From: Tardiphaga sp. P9-11
Lineage (GTDB): Bacteria; Pseudomonadota; Alphaproteobacteria; Rhizobiales; Xanthobacteraceae
Length of the DNA: 64,000 bases
Assembly (NCBI RefSeq): GCF_008329525.1
Contig: NZ_NPKQ01000004.1
Coordinates: 248,001 to 312,000, forward strand
Direction of reading: 5' to 3'
Position numbers and translations under genes: made by a program. Below are positions 54,174 to 63,440 of the stretch, piece after piece. The notes under the pieces were generated by a model, which made no database searches, was not told the origin of the DNA, and saw only the letters and a list, made by a program, of their open reading frames with translations. The first letter of the stretch is position 1; each line of letters begins with the position of its first letter.

Positions 54174-55169
54174 TCAATCGATCCTGATCTTCGCCGCCTT
54201 GATCACCTCGGCCCATAGCGCCTTCTCGTCGGCCATGCGCTTGCGAAGCTGATCCGGCGTGGTCGGCGAGGGCGTGATGAGCTGCAACTTCAACTTCTCG
54301 ATCACGGCGGGCTCGGCAAGCGTCTGAGTGACTTCGGCATTGATCGTCGCCACCACATCTTTCGATAGTCCACCGGGGCCGACCAGCGCATTCCAGGCGT
54401 CGGACTGCACGTCAATGCCGCTCTCGGTCAGCGTCGGCACATCCGGCAGGAACGGCGAACGCTTCGCGGTGGTGACGGCGAGGATCTTCACAGCGCCTGT
54501 GGCGAGCTGTGGCGTGACGCCGATGGCGGGCAGGCACGCGACCTGCACATCGCCGCGGATCAGCGCGGTGGTCGCGGCCGGCGACGACGGATAGGGGATG
54601 TGCACCATATTGGCGCCGGCCTTCTGCGCGATTGCCTCCATGCAGAGCTGTGACAGCGTGCCGACGCCGATGGAGCCGTAACCGAGGCCCTTCGGATCGG
54701 CTTTGGCTTTCGCGAGGAATTCTGCGACGGTGTTGACGCCAAGGCTGGTCGGCACTGCGAGCACGCTGGGAAGCTGAGTCAGCAAGGTGATCGGCGCGAT
54801 GTCGGTGTCGGGATTGTAGGGCAGCTTGGCAAACAGCAGCGTGTTGATGGCGAGCGGGCCGCCGAGCGAGATGCCGATAGTCGAACCATCAGGCGTGGAT
54901 TTGGCGATGGCATCGGTGCCGATATTGCCGGAGGCGCCGGGCTTATTCTCCACGACGAAATTGGTGCCGGGATGCCGAGTTTGCAGACTGTCGGCGAGCA
55001 CGCGGCCGACGATGTCCGGGCTCGCGCCTGCGCCGAACGGCACGATGATGCGCACCAGTTTGGGCGGCCAGACGGGAGCTTGCGCGTGCGCCGCGAAAGG
55101 CAGCGCAACGAACAGCAGCGCTGCGAACGCAAGGCGAAAGCGGGCAGGTGTCGTGTCGTTTCGCAGCAT
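54174..55169 (-). CDS. Bug-family (tripartite tricarboxylate transporter) binding protein
   Basis: Protein of 331 residues with signal peptide ending FAAHAQAPVWPP. Family blocks are VRIIVPFGAGASPDIVGRVL, VVENKPGASGNIGTDAIAKS, and YGSIGVGTLSQLCMEAIAQK. Bug proteins capture carboxylates for TctAB-type transporters or act in signalling; the many orphan members in this group often have no adjacent transporter, as here. ATG 55169 is supported by GGGGA upstream. Confidence 0.92.
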   Translation of the reverse strand: MLRNDTTPARFRLAFAALLFVALPFAAHAQAPVWPPKLVRIIVPFGAGASPDIVGRVLADSLQTRHPGTNFVVENKPGASGNIGTDAIAKSTPDGSTIGISLGGPLAINTLLFAKLPYNPDTDIAPITLLTQLPSVLAVPTSLGVNTVAEFLAKAKADPKGLGYGSIGVGTLSQLCMEAIAQKAGANMVHIPYPSSPAATTALIRGDVQVACLPAIGVTPQLATGAVKILAVTTAKRSPFLPDVPTLTESGIDVQSDAWNALVGPGGLSKDVVATINAEVTQTLAEPAVIEKLKLQLITPSPTTPDQLRKRMADEKALWAEVIKAAKIRID

Positions 55170-55318
55170 TGCGTGCGTCCCCTGAAAAGTGATACCCGGA
55201 ACCGTCTGACCGGCGCCGAAGGCGGCTAAAATCCGCTGACCGGGCGGGACCATAGTGGGAATTTCAGGGCGGGCAACCCATCCGGCACGCTACCGCCCGG
55301 GCGAGAGGACTGAACGTC

Positions 55319-55903
55319 ATGGGACTGATCGTGATGATCCTCGGCCTCGTGCTGTTTCTCGGCGTTCACCTGTTCATTACGAAGCGCGAGGCACGCGCGG
55401 AGCTGATCGCGCGCCTGGGCGAGAGCATCTACAAGCTCGGCTTTGCGCTGATCTCCGCCATCGGCCTTGCGCTGATCATCTGGGGGTTCGCGCAATATCG
55501 CGCGACAGGCTGGATCAATGTCTGGACGCCGCCGCTGGCGATGAAGCACATCACCGTCGCTCTGATGCTCCCGGCGGTGATCATGGTCGCCGCGTCCTAT
55601 ATCCGCGGCCGTATCTACACCACGCTGAAACATCCGATGCTCGCCGGCGTTAAATTGTGGGCCGCGGCGCATCTGCTTGCCAATGGCGATCTCGGCTCGA
55701 TCATCCTGTTCGGGTCGTTCCTCGCCTGGGCGGTGATCGACCGCATCTCGATGAAGCATCGCGTCGACGCCGGCGGTCCGCCGATCCCCGTGGGCGGTCC
55801 GCTCAACGATGTGATCGCTGTTGCGGTCGGTATCGTCGCCTATATCGCTTTGGGTTTCGCCTTCCATCCGGTGGTGATCGGCGTTCCCGTGTTCGGAGCT
55901 TAA
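55319..55903 (+). CDS. NnrU-family membrane protein
   Basis: Protein of 194 residues with about five helices: [20 protein letters not shown] at the start, [16 protein letters not shown]-like second helix, and a conserved [19 protein letters not shown] block. [20 protein letters not shown] matches NnrU signatures. NnrU is tied to denitrification or nitric oxide response in some bacteria, but no nir/nor genes are near. It starts 4 bases before panB with the same direction. Confidence 0.88.
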   Translation: MGLIVMILGLVLFLGVHLFITKREARAELIARLGESIYKLGFALISAIGLALIIWGFAQYRATGWINVWTPPLAMKHITVALMLPAVIMVAASYIRGRIYTTLKHPMLAGVKLWAAAHLLANGDLGSIILFGSFLAWAVIDRISMKHRVDAGGPPIPVGGPLNDVIAVAVGIVAYIALGFAFHPVVIGVPVFGA

Positions 55904-55907
55904 GTTC

Positions 55908-56756
55908 ATGTCAGTTCAGTCGGCCATCAAGCGCAAGACCGCACCGGATATTCTCGCGCGCAAGAACGGCGAGCCGATCGTGATGCTCACCTCGTATCAT
56001 GCGCATACGGCCTCACTGGTGGATCGCTATTGCGACGTCATCCTCGTCGGCGACTCGCTTGGCAATGTGATGCACGGCTTCGAGACCACAATCCCCGTGA
56101 CGCTCGAGATGATGATCCTGCAGGGCCACGCGGTGATGCGCGGCTCCAAGCAGTCACTCGTCGTCGTCGATATGCCGTTCGGCTCCTATGAAGCCTCGAA
56201 AGAGCAGGCGTTTCACTCTGCCGCGCGCATCCTGAAAGAGACCCATTGCGGCGCCGTGAAGCTGGAAGGCGGCGCGCGCATGGCCGAGACCATCGCGTTT
56301 CTCACCGAGCGCAGTATTCCGGTGATGGCGCATATCGGTCTGACGCCGCAGTCGATCGCAGCGCTCGGCTCATTCCGTTCGCAAGGCAAGGAAGAGGCCG
56401 AAGCCATTGCGCGCGGTGAGAATGTGCCGGGTCCGATCCAGAACGATGCGATCGCTGTCGCGCAAGCCGGCGCGTTCTCCGTCGTCATCGAAGCCGTGGC
56501 CGAACCGCTGGCGCGAAAGATCACCGAGACCATTTCAATCCCGACCATCGGCATCGGCGCGAGCGCGGCCTGTGACGGTCAGGTGCTGGTGCTCGAAGAC
56601 ATGCTCGGCCTGTCGGCACGTGTGCCCAAATTTGTGAAACGTTACGGCAATCTCGGCCCCATGATTGAGGCGGCCATCGAGGGGTATGCCACCGACGTGC
56701 GCTCGCGCGCGTTTCCGGGACCGGAACATGTCTATGGCGGCAAGCCGAAGGGCTGA
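55908..56756 (+). CDS. panB: 3-methyl-2-oxobutanoate hydroxymethyltransferase
   Basis: Protein of 282 residues that adds a hydroxymethyl group from methylene-tetrahydrofolate to alpha-ketoisovalerate, making ketopantoate for CoA. It has a TIM-barrel with [60 protein letters not shown] (catalytic and metal-binding Asp and Glu residues), [11 protein letters not shown] and a late [20 protein letters not shown]. It probably shares a transcript with NnrU. Other pan genes are not in this window. Confidence 0.96.
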   Translation: MSVQSAIKRKTAPDILARKNGEPIVMLTSYHAHTASLVDRYCDVILVGDSLGNVMHGFETTIPVTLEMMILQGHAVMRGSKQSLVVVDMPFGSYEASKEQAFHSAARILKETHCGAVKLEGGARMAETIAFLTERSIPVMAHIGLTPQSIAALGSFRSQGKEEAEAIARGENVPGPIQNDAIAVAQAGAFSVVIEAVAEPLARKITETISIPTIGIGASAACDGQVLVLEDMLGLSARVPKFVKRYGNLGPMIEAAIEGYATDVRSRAFPGPEHVYGGKPKG

Positions 56757-56851
56757 CACAGGTTTGACGCAAGACGGCCGCAGGAAATCCGCAGGAATTT
56801 TGCGGCCAGCTTGGGGTTGAAATGCAGGGGCAGATGCGAAGGATGATGACT

Positions 56852-57106
56852 ATGAAGGCCTTGAAATTCCTGAGCTTTGTCGCCGTGCTGGCGCTGCTTC
56901 CCGCGGTTTCCCAGGCCGAGCCCGCCAAAAGGGAGCGGAAGCCCCATTATCGGGTCGAAGAGCCGCGTCCGATCACCAACCCGCTCAATGACACTCGCGG
57001 CAATGCGGCGCTGGGCGGCAACAACGCCAATTCGGCCTTCGGCGACAACAGCGCCGGGTCCAATGCCAATGGCCGCACCAGCGGCGGCGCTGGCGGTATG
57101 AACTGA
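56852..57106 (+). CDS. Small secreted Asn/Gly-rich protein
   Basis: Protein of 84 residues starting MKALKFLSFVAVLALLPAVS with a signal peptide cut near SQAEP. The mature part is basic at first (AKRERKPHYRVEEPRP) and then a low-complexity Asn/Gly/Ala tail (GNAALGGNNANSAFGDNSAG). GAAGG at 56838-56842 fits ATG 56852. It looks disordered and periplasmic. No family is recognised. Confidence 0.6.
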   Translation: MKALKFLSFVAVLALLPAVSQAEPAKRERKPHYRVEEPRPITNPLNDTRGNAALGGNNANSAFGDNSAGSNANGRTSGGAGGMN

Positions 57107-57158
57107 CGCTTTCAGAAGCATCGGTTCAAATTAAGCATTTCGGGATAACGCCTTGATC

Positions 57159-57182
57159 GCGCTGGCTTTGCCTTGCCAGCGC
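57159..57182 (+). terminator. Stem-loop after the small secreted protein
   Basis: GCGCTGGC (57159-57166) pairs perfectly with GCCAGCGC (57175-57182) around TTTGCCTT. It has no T-run and stands 53 bases behind the stop codon, in the gap before the YfgM-like gene. Confidence 0.4.
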
Positions 57183-57275
57183 CATAACGCTAGGGTATCG
57201 CCGCCGCCATGCCGAGGCGCAATGCCCGGCGCCGCTCGGGGTGAGCGCGGCCCATCGGGGACAGGATACCTTTAA

Positions 57276-57929
57276 GTGTCTGAATTATTTAATGAAGTCG
57301 ACGAAGACCTGCGTCGCGAGCAGCTCAAGAAGATCTGGGAGAAGTACTCGCTCCTGATCATCGCAGTCGCGATTCTGATCGTGGTCGGCGTCGGCGGGTG
57401 GCGCGGCTACACTTATCTCGAGGCCAAGAAGGCTGGCGAGGCCGGTGCGGCATTCGACCGCGCGGCTGAACTGGCCGAGCAGAACAAGCATGCCGAGGCG
57501 GAAGCCGCCTTCACCAAGCTCGCGGCCGAGGCGCCGTCCGGCTATCGCACGCTGGCGCGCTTGCGCGCCGCTGCCGAAGCCGTGTCGCGCGACCCGCAGG
57601 CCGCGGTAAAACTGTATGACGACATCATCGCCGACCGCACGGTTCCTGCACCCGAGCAGGATCTCGCGCGGATCCGCGCCGGCAGCCTGCTGCTGGAGAC
57701 CTCGCCCTATGAGGCGATGCTGACGCGCCTGGAGCCGGCGACCACCAATACCAGCACCTATCGCCATTCGGCGCGCGAACTGCTGGCGCTATCGGCATGG
57801 AAGGCCAACAACGCCGTGGCGACACGGCAGTGGCTGGACATGATGTCCAACGACGCGGAGACGCCGGCGAGCCTGCGCACCCGCGCCGAAGCGTTGCAGG
57901 CGCTGTTGCCGCCGGCAGCCAAGAGCTAA
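57276..57929 (+). CDS. YfgM-like membrane-anchored TPR protein
   Basis: Protein of 217 residues starting with GTG (MSELFNEVDEDLRREQLKKI). One membrane helix (about 25-43, LLIIAVAILIVVGVGGW) is followed by helical TPR-like repeats (AAAFDRAAELAEQNKHAEAE onward). In E. coli the corresponding gene yfgM precedes bamB and der; YfgM works with SecYEG and chaperones. Here the next genes are a lipoprotein and der, so the order is conserved although the lipoprotein differs. Confidence 0.85.
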   Translation: MSELFNEVDEDLRREQLKKIWEKYSLLIIAVAILIVVGVGGWRGYTYLEAKKAGEAGAAFDRAAELAEQNKHAEAEAAFTKLAAEAPSGYRTLARLRAAAEAVSRDPQAAVKLYDDIIADRTVPAPEQDLARIRAGSLLLETSPYEAMLTRLEPATTNTSTYRHSARELLALSAWKANNAVATRQWLDMMSNDAETPASLRTRAEALQALLPPAAKS

Positions 57930-58012
57930 AGCAGCGCTGAGCAAGACAAGAGCTGAATTAGAGCTGACCTGAAGCCGATCGTTCAGATCATGAGTTGAGT
58001 GAGAAGTCGTCC

Positions 58013-58573
58013 ATGCGCCCGATGCAACGCCTCGTTTCCGCTGCCGTCCTGATTGCGCTGTCGTCAGCGCTCTCGGGCTGCGGCAGCATGTCCGGCTGGG
58101 ATCCTGCTGACTTGCTCGACTTCCTGGATACCAAGAAGAAGCTGCCCGGCGACCGCAAGCCGGTCTTCCCCGATGGGGTCCCGGGCCTCGAGCAGGGTGT
58201 GCCGAAGGATCTCTACAAGGAGAATGCCGAGCGCCAGCGCGCGCAGGACGCCGCGGCTGCCGCAGCGGCAACGCCGCAGCCGGCGGCACCTGCGCCGGAG
58301 CCCAAGGGCCGCAAGGCGAAGGGCCGTGGCTCGGTTCAGGTCGGCACCGTGAGCCAGGATGGCGCAGCGCCAGCCGCAGAACCTGATGCCGCAGCCGCCG
58401 AGGAAGGCAGCACCGCCGCAGCGCCGCCGCCACCGAAAGGCAAGAAGGTCGCTCGCCGTCGCAGCACCACCGCGCCGCCGCCGGACGAGCCGGCAGCAGC
58501 ACCGACAGCGCCTGCCCAGCAAGCCACCACACCATTCCCGGCACCAGTGCCGTCGGGTAGTTTCTCGCGCTAG
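58013..58573 (+). CDS. Ala/Pro-rich lipoprotein in the BamB position
   Basis: Protein of 186 residues. A lipoprotein signal ends in ALSGCGSMSG (lipobox L-S-G-C). A short conserved segment (WDPADLLDFLDTKKKLPGDR, then KPVFPDGVPGLEQGVP) is followed by low-complexity Ala/Pro/Lys sequence to the end. It lies where gammaproteobacteria have bamB, between yfgM and der, but lacks a beta-propeller. It may stand for a replaced or reduced outer-membrane factor. ATG 58013 has GTGAGAAG upstream. Confidence 0.7.
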   Translation: MRPMQRLVSAAVLIALSSALSGCGSMSGWDPADLLDFLDTKKKLPGDRKPVFPDGVPGLEQGVPKDLYKENAERQRAQDAAAAAAATPQPAAPAPEPKGRKAKGRGSVQVGTVSQDGAAPAAEPDAAAAEEGSTAAAPPPPKGKKVARRRSTTAPPPDEPAAAPTAPAQQATTPFPAPVPSGSFSR

Positions 58574-58726
58574 AGGCTGCGTTCCAATCTGATCGCAACG
58601 CGGCCTCTAGATTCTTGTTTTGACGCGTTTTCTTCACGCGAACCGGCAACCACGTCGCCGGAAAACGCTGTCGTATCGCGCTCCCTCTCATTGACAGGCT
58701 GTCCGTAAAGGGCGCACGGATCACCT

Positions 58727-60127
58727 ATGTCTTCACTTCAAGCACCTTTCACGATTGCCATCATTGGCCGACCCAATGTCGGCAAATCCACGCTGTTCAA
58801 CCGTCTGGTCGGGCAGAAGCTTGCGCTGGTCGATGACACCCCCGGTGTCACCCGCGACCGCCGCGAGGGCGAAGGCAAGCTCGGCGATCTCGAATTCACC
58901 TTGGTGGATACCGCCGGTCTCGACGAAGGTCCGAAGGGCTCGCTGACCGCGCGGATGCAGGAGCAGACAGAAACGGCGATTGCGCTGGCCGATGCGCTGT
59001 TCTTTGTCATCGACGCGCGCGCGGGCCTCACACCGAACGATCGCGCCTTTGCGGATTTCGCGCGTCGCGCGAACAAGCCGGTGCTGCTGCTCGCCAACAA
59101 GAGCGAAGGCAAGCACGGCGAAGTCGGTGCCATGGAATCCTATGCACTCGGGCTCGGCGATCCCATCCAGATCTCCGCGGAACACGGTGAAGGCCTTGGC
59201 GAGCTCTATGACGCGCTGCGCGTGCTGATGCCGGAGCCGGTCGAAGAGCCCGAAGAATTCGATGATGACGACGTCATCATTCCCGAAGAAGAGATCGAGA
59301 CGCGGCCGATCCGCGTTGCCATCGTCGGCCGCCCCAATGCCGGCAAATCGACCACCATCAACTATCTGCTCGGTGAAGAGCGGCTGCTGACCTCGCCGGA
59401 AGCGGGCACCACACGCGACAGCATTTCGGTCGAGCTCAACTACAAGGGCCGCGACTTCCGCATCTTCGATACCGCGGGTCTGCGCCGTCGGTCGCGCATT
59501 GAGGAGAAGCTGGAGAAGCTCTCCGTTGCCGATACGCTGCGCGCGGTGCGTTTCGCCGAAGTCGTCGTGCTGATGATGGACTCGCAGAACAAGTTCGAGG
59601 AGCAGGATCTGCGCATCGCCGATCTGGTCGAGCGTGAGGGACGCGCGCTGGTGCTTGCGGTCAACAAATGGGATCTGGTCGAGAAGCAGGGCGGCCAGAT
59701 TGGTGCGCTGCGCACCGATGCCGATCACTTGTTGCCGCAGATCAGGGGGGTGCCGGTCGTTGCGATCTCCGGCCTGATGGGCGAGGGCGTGGAACGGCTG
59801 ATGAAGGCGATACAGGATTCCTATGCGGTCTGGAATCGCCGCATTCCCACCGCCGGCCTCAATCGCTGGTTCGAGGATGCGATCGACAAGAACCCGCCGC
59901 CGTCGGTATCGGGTCGCCGGCTGAAACTAAACTACGTCACCCAGAACAAGGCACGGCCGCCAAGCTTCGTGGTGTTCTGCTCGCGCGCCGATGCGGTGCC
60001 GACGAGCTACCTGCGCTATCTCACCAACACGCTGCGCGAGGCGTTCGACCTGCCGGGCACGCCGATCCGCATCACGCTGCGCGAGAAGGCCAATCCGTTT
60101 GCGCATAAGCGGAAACGGCCGAACTAG
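58727..60127 (+). CDS. der: Ribosome biogenesis GTPase Der
   Basis: Protein of 466 residues with two GTPase domains in tandem and a KH-like C-terminal domain. GD1 has [31 protein letters not shown] and [13 protein letters not shown]2 has [50 protein letters not shown] and VNKWDLVEK. The acidic linker ([17 protein letters not shown]) is typical. Der is essential for 50S subunit assembly. Standard full length. Confidence 0.97.
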   Translation: MSSLQAPFTIAIIGRPNVGKSTLFNRLVGQKLALVDDTPGVTRDRREGEGKLGDLEFTLVDTAGLDEGPKGSLTARMQEQTETAIALADALFFVIDARAGLTPNDRAFADFARRANKPVLLLANKSEGKHGEVGAMESYALGLGDPIQISAEHGEGLGELYDALRVLMPEPVEEPEEFDDDDVIIPEEEIETRPIRVAIVGRPNAGKSTTINYLLGEERLLTSPEAGTTRDSISVELNYKGRDFRIFDTAGLRRRSRIEEKLEKLSVADTLRAVRFAEVVVLMMDSQNKFEEQDLRIADLVEREGRALVLAVNKWDLVEKQGGQIGALRTDADHLLPQIRGVPVVAISGLMGEGVERLMKAIQDSYAVWNRRIPTAGLNRWFEDAIDKNPPPSVSGRRLKLNYVTQNKARPPSFVVFCSRADAVPTSYLRYLTNTLREAFDLPGTPIRITLREKANPFAHKRKRPN

Positions 60128-60169
60128 AGCGCGCTCATAAATTCGGTTCATGTCCACTTAGCTTCGAAA

Positions 60170-60190
60170 GCGACGCAACTGTTGCGTCGC
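60170..60190. repeat. Near-perfect palindrome after der
   Basis: GCGACGCAAC (60170-60179) and GTTGCGTCGC (60181-60190) are inverted around one T, 42 bases behind the der stop. As RNA it would form a seven-pair stem with a seven-base loop. TCGCG/CGCGA pairs follow. It may be a transcript end or a site for a DNA-binding protein. Confidence 0.45.
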
Positions 60191-60231
60191 GACGAATTAT
60201 CGCGAAGTGCCGGAACAGGATATTCCGACGC

Positions 60232-61044
60232 TCAGACCACAGCCACGATCACGTGCGCCTGAATTTTGGCCGTAACCTCACCGCTACCATGTCGGTGAGC
60301 AATCGCGGATGCGGCGCGGTCGGTTGCAGCTTCCAGTTTCCCAGCGTCTCTGGCTTCGATTTCGGTGCGAAGAACAGTTCCCTGACAATAAGCAACGGCT
60401 GGAAGGCGCGGCGAGGATGCACGGCTTTGTTCGGCTTTCGTCTCGATCGTCACGAGGGAGAAGCCTGCGTCCTCCAGCTCGCTGCGGATCAGTGCCGTAT
60501 CGTGGTAGCCGTGCGGTGTGCGCGCCAGAAAGCGCGGCGGATCGTTCGGAAAAATCTCGGCGAGAGCATTCGTCACATCATCCGCAAATATATTCTCCTC
60601 GATACGATCCCAGACGTTGAATAAGAAATGCCCTCCGGGCTTCAGGACTCGCTTTGCTTCGCGGTAGGCCGATGAGCGGTCGGGAAAGAACATCGCGCCA
60701 AACTGACAACAGACGAGGTCGAAGGCTGCATTTTCAAACGGGAGCGCCAGAGCATCCGCTTGGCGCCATGTGATGCGATTGTCCGGAGTTTGTCGCGACG
60801 CGGCGTAGTCGAGCATCGGCTGGTTGAGGTCGGTTACGATATAGCTTGCACCAGGAGACAATTTTGGCGCCAACGCGCGGGTGACAACCCCGGTGCCGGC
60901 GGCGATTTCCAAAACGGCGCTTGGCGAGAAAGACGCCGCTCGTTGCGCAAGATCTGCGGCGAACGGCTCGAAGATCAACGGCACCATATAGCGGTCGTAA
61001 TTTTCCGGAATCGAGCCGGCGAACAGTTTGTCGGTTTCCAACAT
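60232..61044 (-). CDS. Class I SAM methyltransferase
   Basis: Protein of 270 residues of the UbiE/COQ5-like type. The start is MLETDKLFAGSIPENYDRYM, motif I is VLEIAAGTGVVTRALA, motif II YIVTDLNQPMLDYA, motif IV FDLVCCQFGAMFFPDRSSA, and motif V VLKPGGHFLFNVWD. The N-terminal YDRYMVPLIFEPFAADLA block is typical of small-molecule methyltransferases. The substrate is unknown. GGTGATAG precedes ATG 61044. Neighbours give no pathway. Confidence 0.88.
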   Translation of the reverse strand: MLETDKLFAGSIPENYDRYMVPLIFEPFAADLAQRAASFSPSAVLEIAAGTGVVTRALAPKLSPGASYIVTDLNQPMLDYAASRQTPDNRITWRQADALALPFENAAFDLVCCQFGAMFFPDRSSAYREAKRVLKPGGHFLFNVWDRIEENIFADDVTNALAEIFPNDPPRFLARTPHGYHDTALIRSELEDAGFSLVTIETKAEQSRASSPRLPAVAYCQGTVLRTEIEARDAGKLEAATDRAASAIAHRHGSGEVTAKIQAHVIVAVV

Positions 61045-61202
61045 CGCTATCACCCGTCGTCCGTTTGATGGCTCGAGAGATTAGCATATATTGCGCGTTC
61101 GGGCGCGCGATGCGTTATGACAAGCTTGCAGATAAACGACCCTGCCTTCGTTCAACTTGCATCCATCCGGCTATGGATGGATGCGCGCTCATGTGTCCAC
61201 TC

Positions 61203-61231
61203 AGTAGTCATAACGTGTCACGATGACTACT
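61203..61231 (-). terminator. Inverted repeat across the NHL gene stop
   Basis: AGTAGTCAT (61203-61211) pairs perfectly with ATGACTACT (61223-61231) around 11 bases. The right arm includes the stop and last codon of the NHL gene. No T-run is present. It resembles the hairpin at 4307-4346 in covering the 3' end of a minus-strand gene. Confidence 0.4.
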
Positions 61232-62357
61232 TCAGCGCATCAGACACCAGCTTGAATTTCTGGATGCGCTTGCCGGTGTCGACTTCGGCCGTATAGACAT
61301 TGCCCTTGGCGTCCACGGCCATAGCATGAATCCAGTGGAACTGGCCGGCTTGACGGCCGTTGCGTCCGAACGTGCCGACCACCTTGCCGTCGTCGCGATT
61401 GAGCACGCGGATCTCGTTGTTCTCTCCGTCGGCGGTCAAGAGCCAGCTCTGCTTCGGATCGGGCCAGATCGCGAGATCCCACACCGCGCCGTTGCCGAGC
61501 GTAGCCTTCTCGTAGAACCACTCCTTCACGAAACTGCCGTCCTTCTTGAACACCTGCACACGGTTGTTGATGCGATCGCAGACATAAACGAGGCCGTCAT
61601 TGGCGATCTTCACGCAATGTACGGGATTGGCGAATTGCTGTGACACCGGCGCGTTGGGATCATAGGCCGCCTGCTTGTCGTCATTGGGCTTGTTGCCATA
61701 GGCGCCCCAGTGCCGCTTGTAGGCGCCGGTGGTGGCGTCGAACACAATGACGCGGCGATTGCCATAGCCATCCGCCACATAGATCTCGTTGGCGTCCTTG
61801 TCGATGGCGGTCTCGGCGGGTTTGCCAAGCTGCGTGGTGTCGTTGCTGCCCTTGCTCGGCGCGATCTTGCCGATCTGCATCACGAACTTGCCATCGGTGG
61901 TGAATTTCAGGATCGCATTGTCGTTGTCGAGATTGCCGCCGACCCAGACGAAGCCGTCGTCGCTGACCTCGATGCCGTGTTCGCGGCCGACCCATTCATA
62001 ACCTTCACCGGGGCCGCCCCACGAGCGCAGCAGATTGCCGTCGGTATCGAATTCCAGAACGGGCGGTGCGGAGACGCAGCATTTCGAGCGTGGCGGATTG
62101 AGCGCTGCGCCTTTCTCGTCATCGGTCAGCGACTTCGGGCGATGGATCACCCAGACATGACCGTCTTTGTCAGTGGTGATGCCGCCGACCTGACCGAGGA
62201 TCCAGTTGTTCGGCAACGGCTTTGGCCAGGAGGCATCGACCTGGAAGCGGGGGATGTCGGCGGCGCGGGAGGGGAGAGGTGCGAATGACAGCGCGGCGAA
62301 GGTGAGTGCTGCTGCAAGTATGCGCAGCGACCGCGTGCGATGAGTTGGCGATGCCAT
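61227..62357 (-). CDS. Secreted NHL-repeat beta-propeller protein
   Basis: Protein of 376 residues with signal peptide (ILAAALTFAALSFAPLPSRA). Six NHL-like repeats follow, with phrases such as ITTDKDGHVWVIHRP, IEVSDDGFVWVGGN, IYVADGYGNRRVIVFD, VYVCDRINNRVQVFKKDG and MAVDAKGNVYTAEVDTGKRI. Two adjacent Cys occur in RSKCCVSAPP. The fold relates to the propeller of peptidyl-alpha-hydroxyglycine lyase; most bacterial members have unknown roles. Periplasmic or secreted. Confidence 0.88.
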   Translation of the reverse strand: MASPTHRTRSLRILAAALTFAALSFAPLPSRAADIPRFQVDASWPKPLPNNWILGQVGGITTDKDGHVWVIHRPKSLTDDEKGAALNPPRSKCCVSAPPVLEFDTDGNLLRSWGGPGEGYEWVGREHGIEVSDDGFVWVGGNLDNDNAILKFTTDGKFVMQIGKIAPSKGSNDTTQLGKPAETAIDKDANEIYVADGYGNRRVIVFDATTGAYKRHWGAYGNKPNDDKQAAYDPNAPVSQQFANPVHCVKIANDGLVYVCDRINNRVQVFKKDGSFVKEWFYEKATLGNGAVWDLAIWPDPKQSWLLTADGENNEIRVLNRDDGKVVGTFGRNGRQAGQFHWIHAMAVDAKGNVYTAEVDTGKRIQKFKLVSDALK

Positions 62358-62470
62358 GACGACCTCCCTGATTTTCGGTGCGGGTTGTCCCGCTTGGGAG
62401 GAAGTGAAGTCCGGCGGTAGGGAAGAGTCAATCTTGCGGCGCAGTGAAGACGCGCGGCGTTCTGCATTGT

Positions 62471-62508
62471 GTAGGATGGGTAGAGCGGAGGCGTTCTACC
62501 CATCCTAC
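62471..62508. repeat. Perfect inverted repeat (REP-like)
   Basis: GTAGGATGGGTAGA (62471-62484) pairs perfectly with TCTACCCATCCTAC (62495-62508) around ten bases. It lies 9 bases behind the SDR stop. Similar GATGGGTAGA-type palindromes are common in Bradyrhizobium-group genomes; it may also end SDR transcription. Confidence 0.65.
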
Positions 62509-62517
62509 TGATCGGCA

Positions 62518-63258
62518 CTACGCCGGTGCGTGGAAGCCCATCACCTTGCCGGTTTTGTAGTCGACGAACTTGCCGGTCTCGGTCCATGACGGCAGACACA
62601 GCGGCACGATGTGCTCTGCGACCTGTGCCGGCGTGTCGAGCGTTTCGGGGTCTTCACCAGGCATCACGATGGCGCGCATATGCGTGCGTACGGGACCGGG
62701 ATTGAACAGGTTGACGCGGATGTTCTTGGTGGCGGTCTCGTTGGCCCAGACCCGCACCAGCGTTTCCAGCGCAGCCTTGGAGACGGCATAGGGGCCGCGA
62801 TAGGCGGAGGCCTTGTTGGCGGTGCCGGATGTGACGAACACGGCGCGGCCGGCATCGGACTGCTGCAGCAGCGGCTCCATGCAGCGAATGAGCTGGAAAT
62901 TCGCGGTGAGGTTCGTCGCCACGGTGTCGTTCCAGGCCTTCATCTCGATATGACCGAGCGGCGACGAGGGGCCTGCGACGCCGGCATTGCCGACCAGAAT
63001 ATCGAGCTTGCCATGACGCTCATGGAGCGCGGCGCCAAGGCGCGAGATTCCGTCGAGATCGGTAATGTTGAGCGGCACCAGCGTGGCGCTGCCGCCCTCG
63101 GCGCGGATCGCGTCATCGAGTTCTTCAAGGCCGCCTTGCGTGCGGGCCACTGCAACGATATGCGCGCCGGCCTTGGCCAATGCGAGGGCGGTGGCATAGC
63201 CGATGCCGCGCGAGGCGCCGGTGACGAGGGCGATGCGGGAGGCGAGGGGGGTGGTCAT
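62518..63258 (-). CDS. Short-chain dehydrogenase/reductase (YciK-like)
   Basis: Protein of 246 residues with the classical SDR blocks: ALVTGASRGIGYATALALAK (TGxxxGIG), DILVGNAGVAGPSSPLG (NAG), VFVTSGTANKASAYRGPYAV with the catalytic Ser, and YAVSKAALE with Tyr-x3-Lys. Late RVNLFNPGPVRTHMRAIV is typical. It lies downstream of purF on the same strand, separated by a repeat-rich gap, as in related genomes. The substrate is unknown. Confidence 0.92.
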   Translation of the reverse strand: MTTPLASRIALVTGASRGIGYATALALAKAGAHIVAVARTQGGLEELDDAIRAEGGSATLVPLNITDLDGISRLGAALHERHGKLDILVGNAGVAGPSSPLGHIEMKAWNDTVATNLTANFQLIRCMEPLLQQSDAGRAVFVTSGTANKASAYRGPYAVSKAALETLVRVWANETATKNIRVNLFNPGPVRTHMRAIVMPGEDPETLDTPAQVAEHIVPLCLPSWTETGKFVDYKTGKVMGFHAPA

Positions 63259-63278
63259 GACAACTCGTAACTCTCAGG

Positions 63279-63423
63279 CGTCATCCCCGCGAAGGCGGGG
63301 ATCCATACACGCGGAGAGTTATGATGCGGGAACGCGCTCATGTCTAATCCTGAGCGACACAAAACCGATGGAGGCTATGGATCCCCGCTCCGCATGCGCG
63401 TTCGGCGCACTAGGCGGGGACGA
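63279..63423. repeat. Composite REP pair between purF and the SDR gene
   Basis: Unit 1 (63279-63307) is CGTCATCCCCGC-GAAG-GCGGGGATCCATA, the classical palindrome of this bacterial group. Unit 2 (63376-63423) begins TATGGATCCCCGC and ends GCGGGGACGA, an inverted and degenerate counterpart. GGGGATCCATA (63297-63307) and TATGGATCCCC (63376-63386) also pair with each other, so the two units form a larger bracket of about 145 bases. Confidence 0.8.
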
Positions 63424-63440
63424 GACGAGAGTTTGAGTGG

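Noticed and set aside
60128-61226. Possible fifth ghost: short similarity GCGCGCTCAT...GTCCACT behind der and near 61180 around the methyltransferase
   Set aside because: The match is only about 20 scattered bases and has no coding link, so chance is a sufficient explanation.
63279-63423. CRISPR-like or terminator interpretation of the repeats near purF
   Set aside because: There are only two units in inverted orientation without regular spacers; they fit a REP pair.
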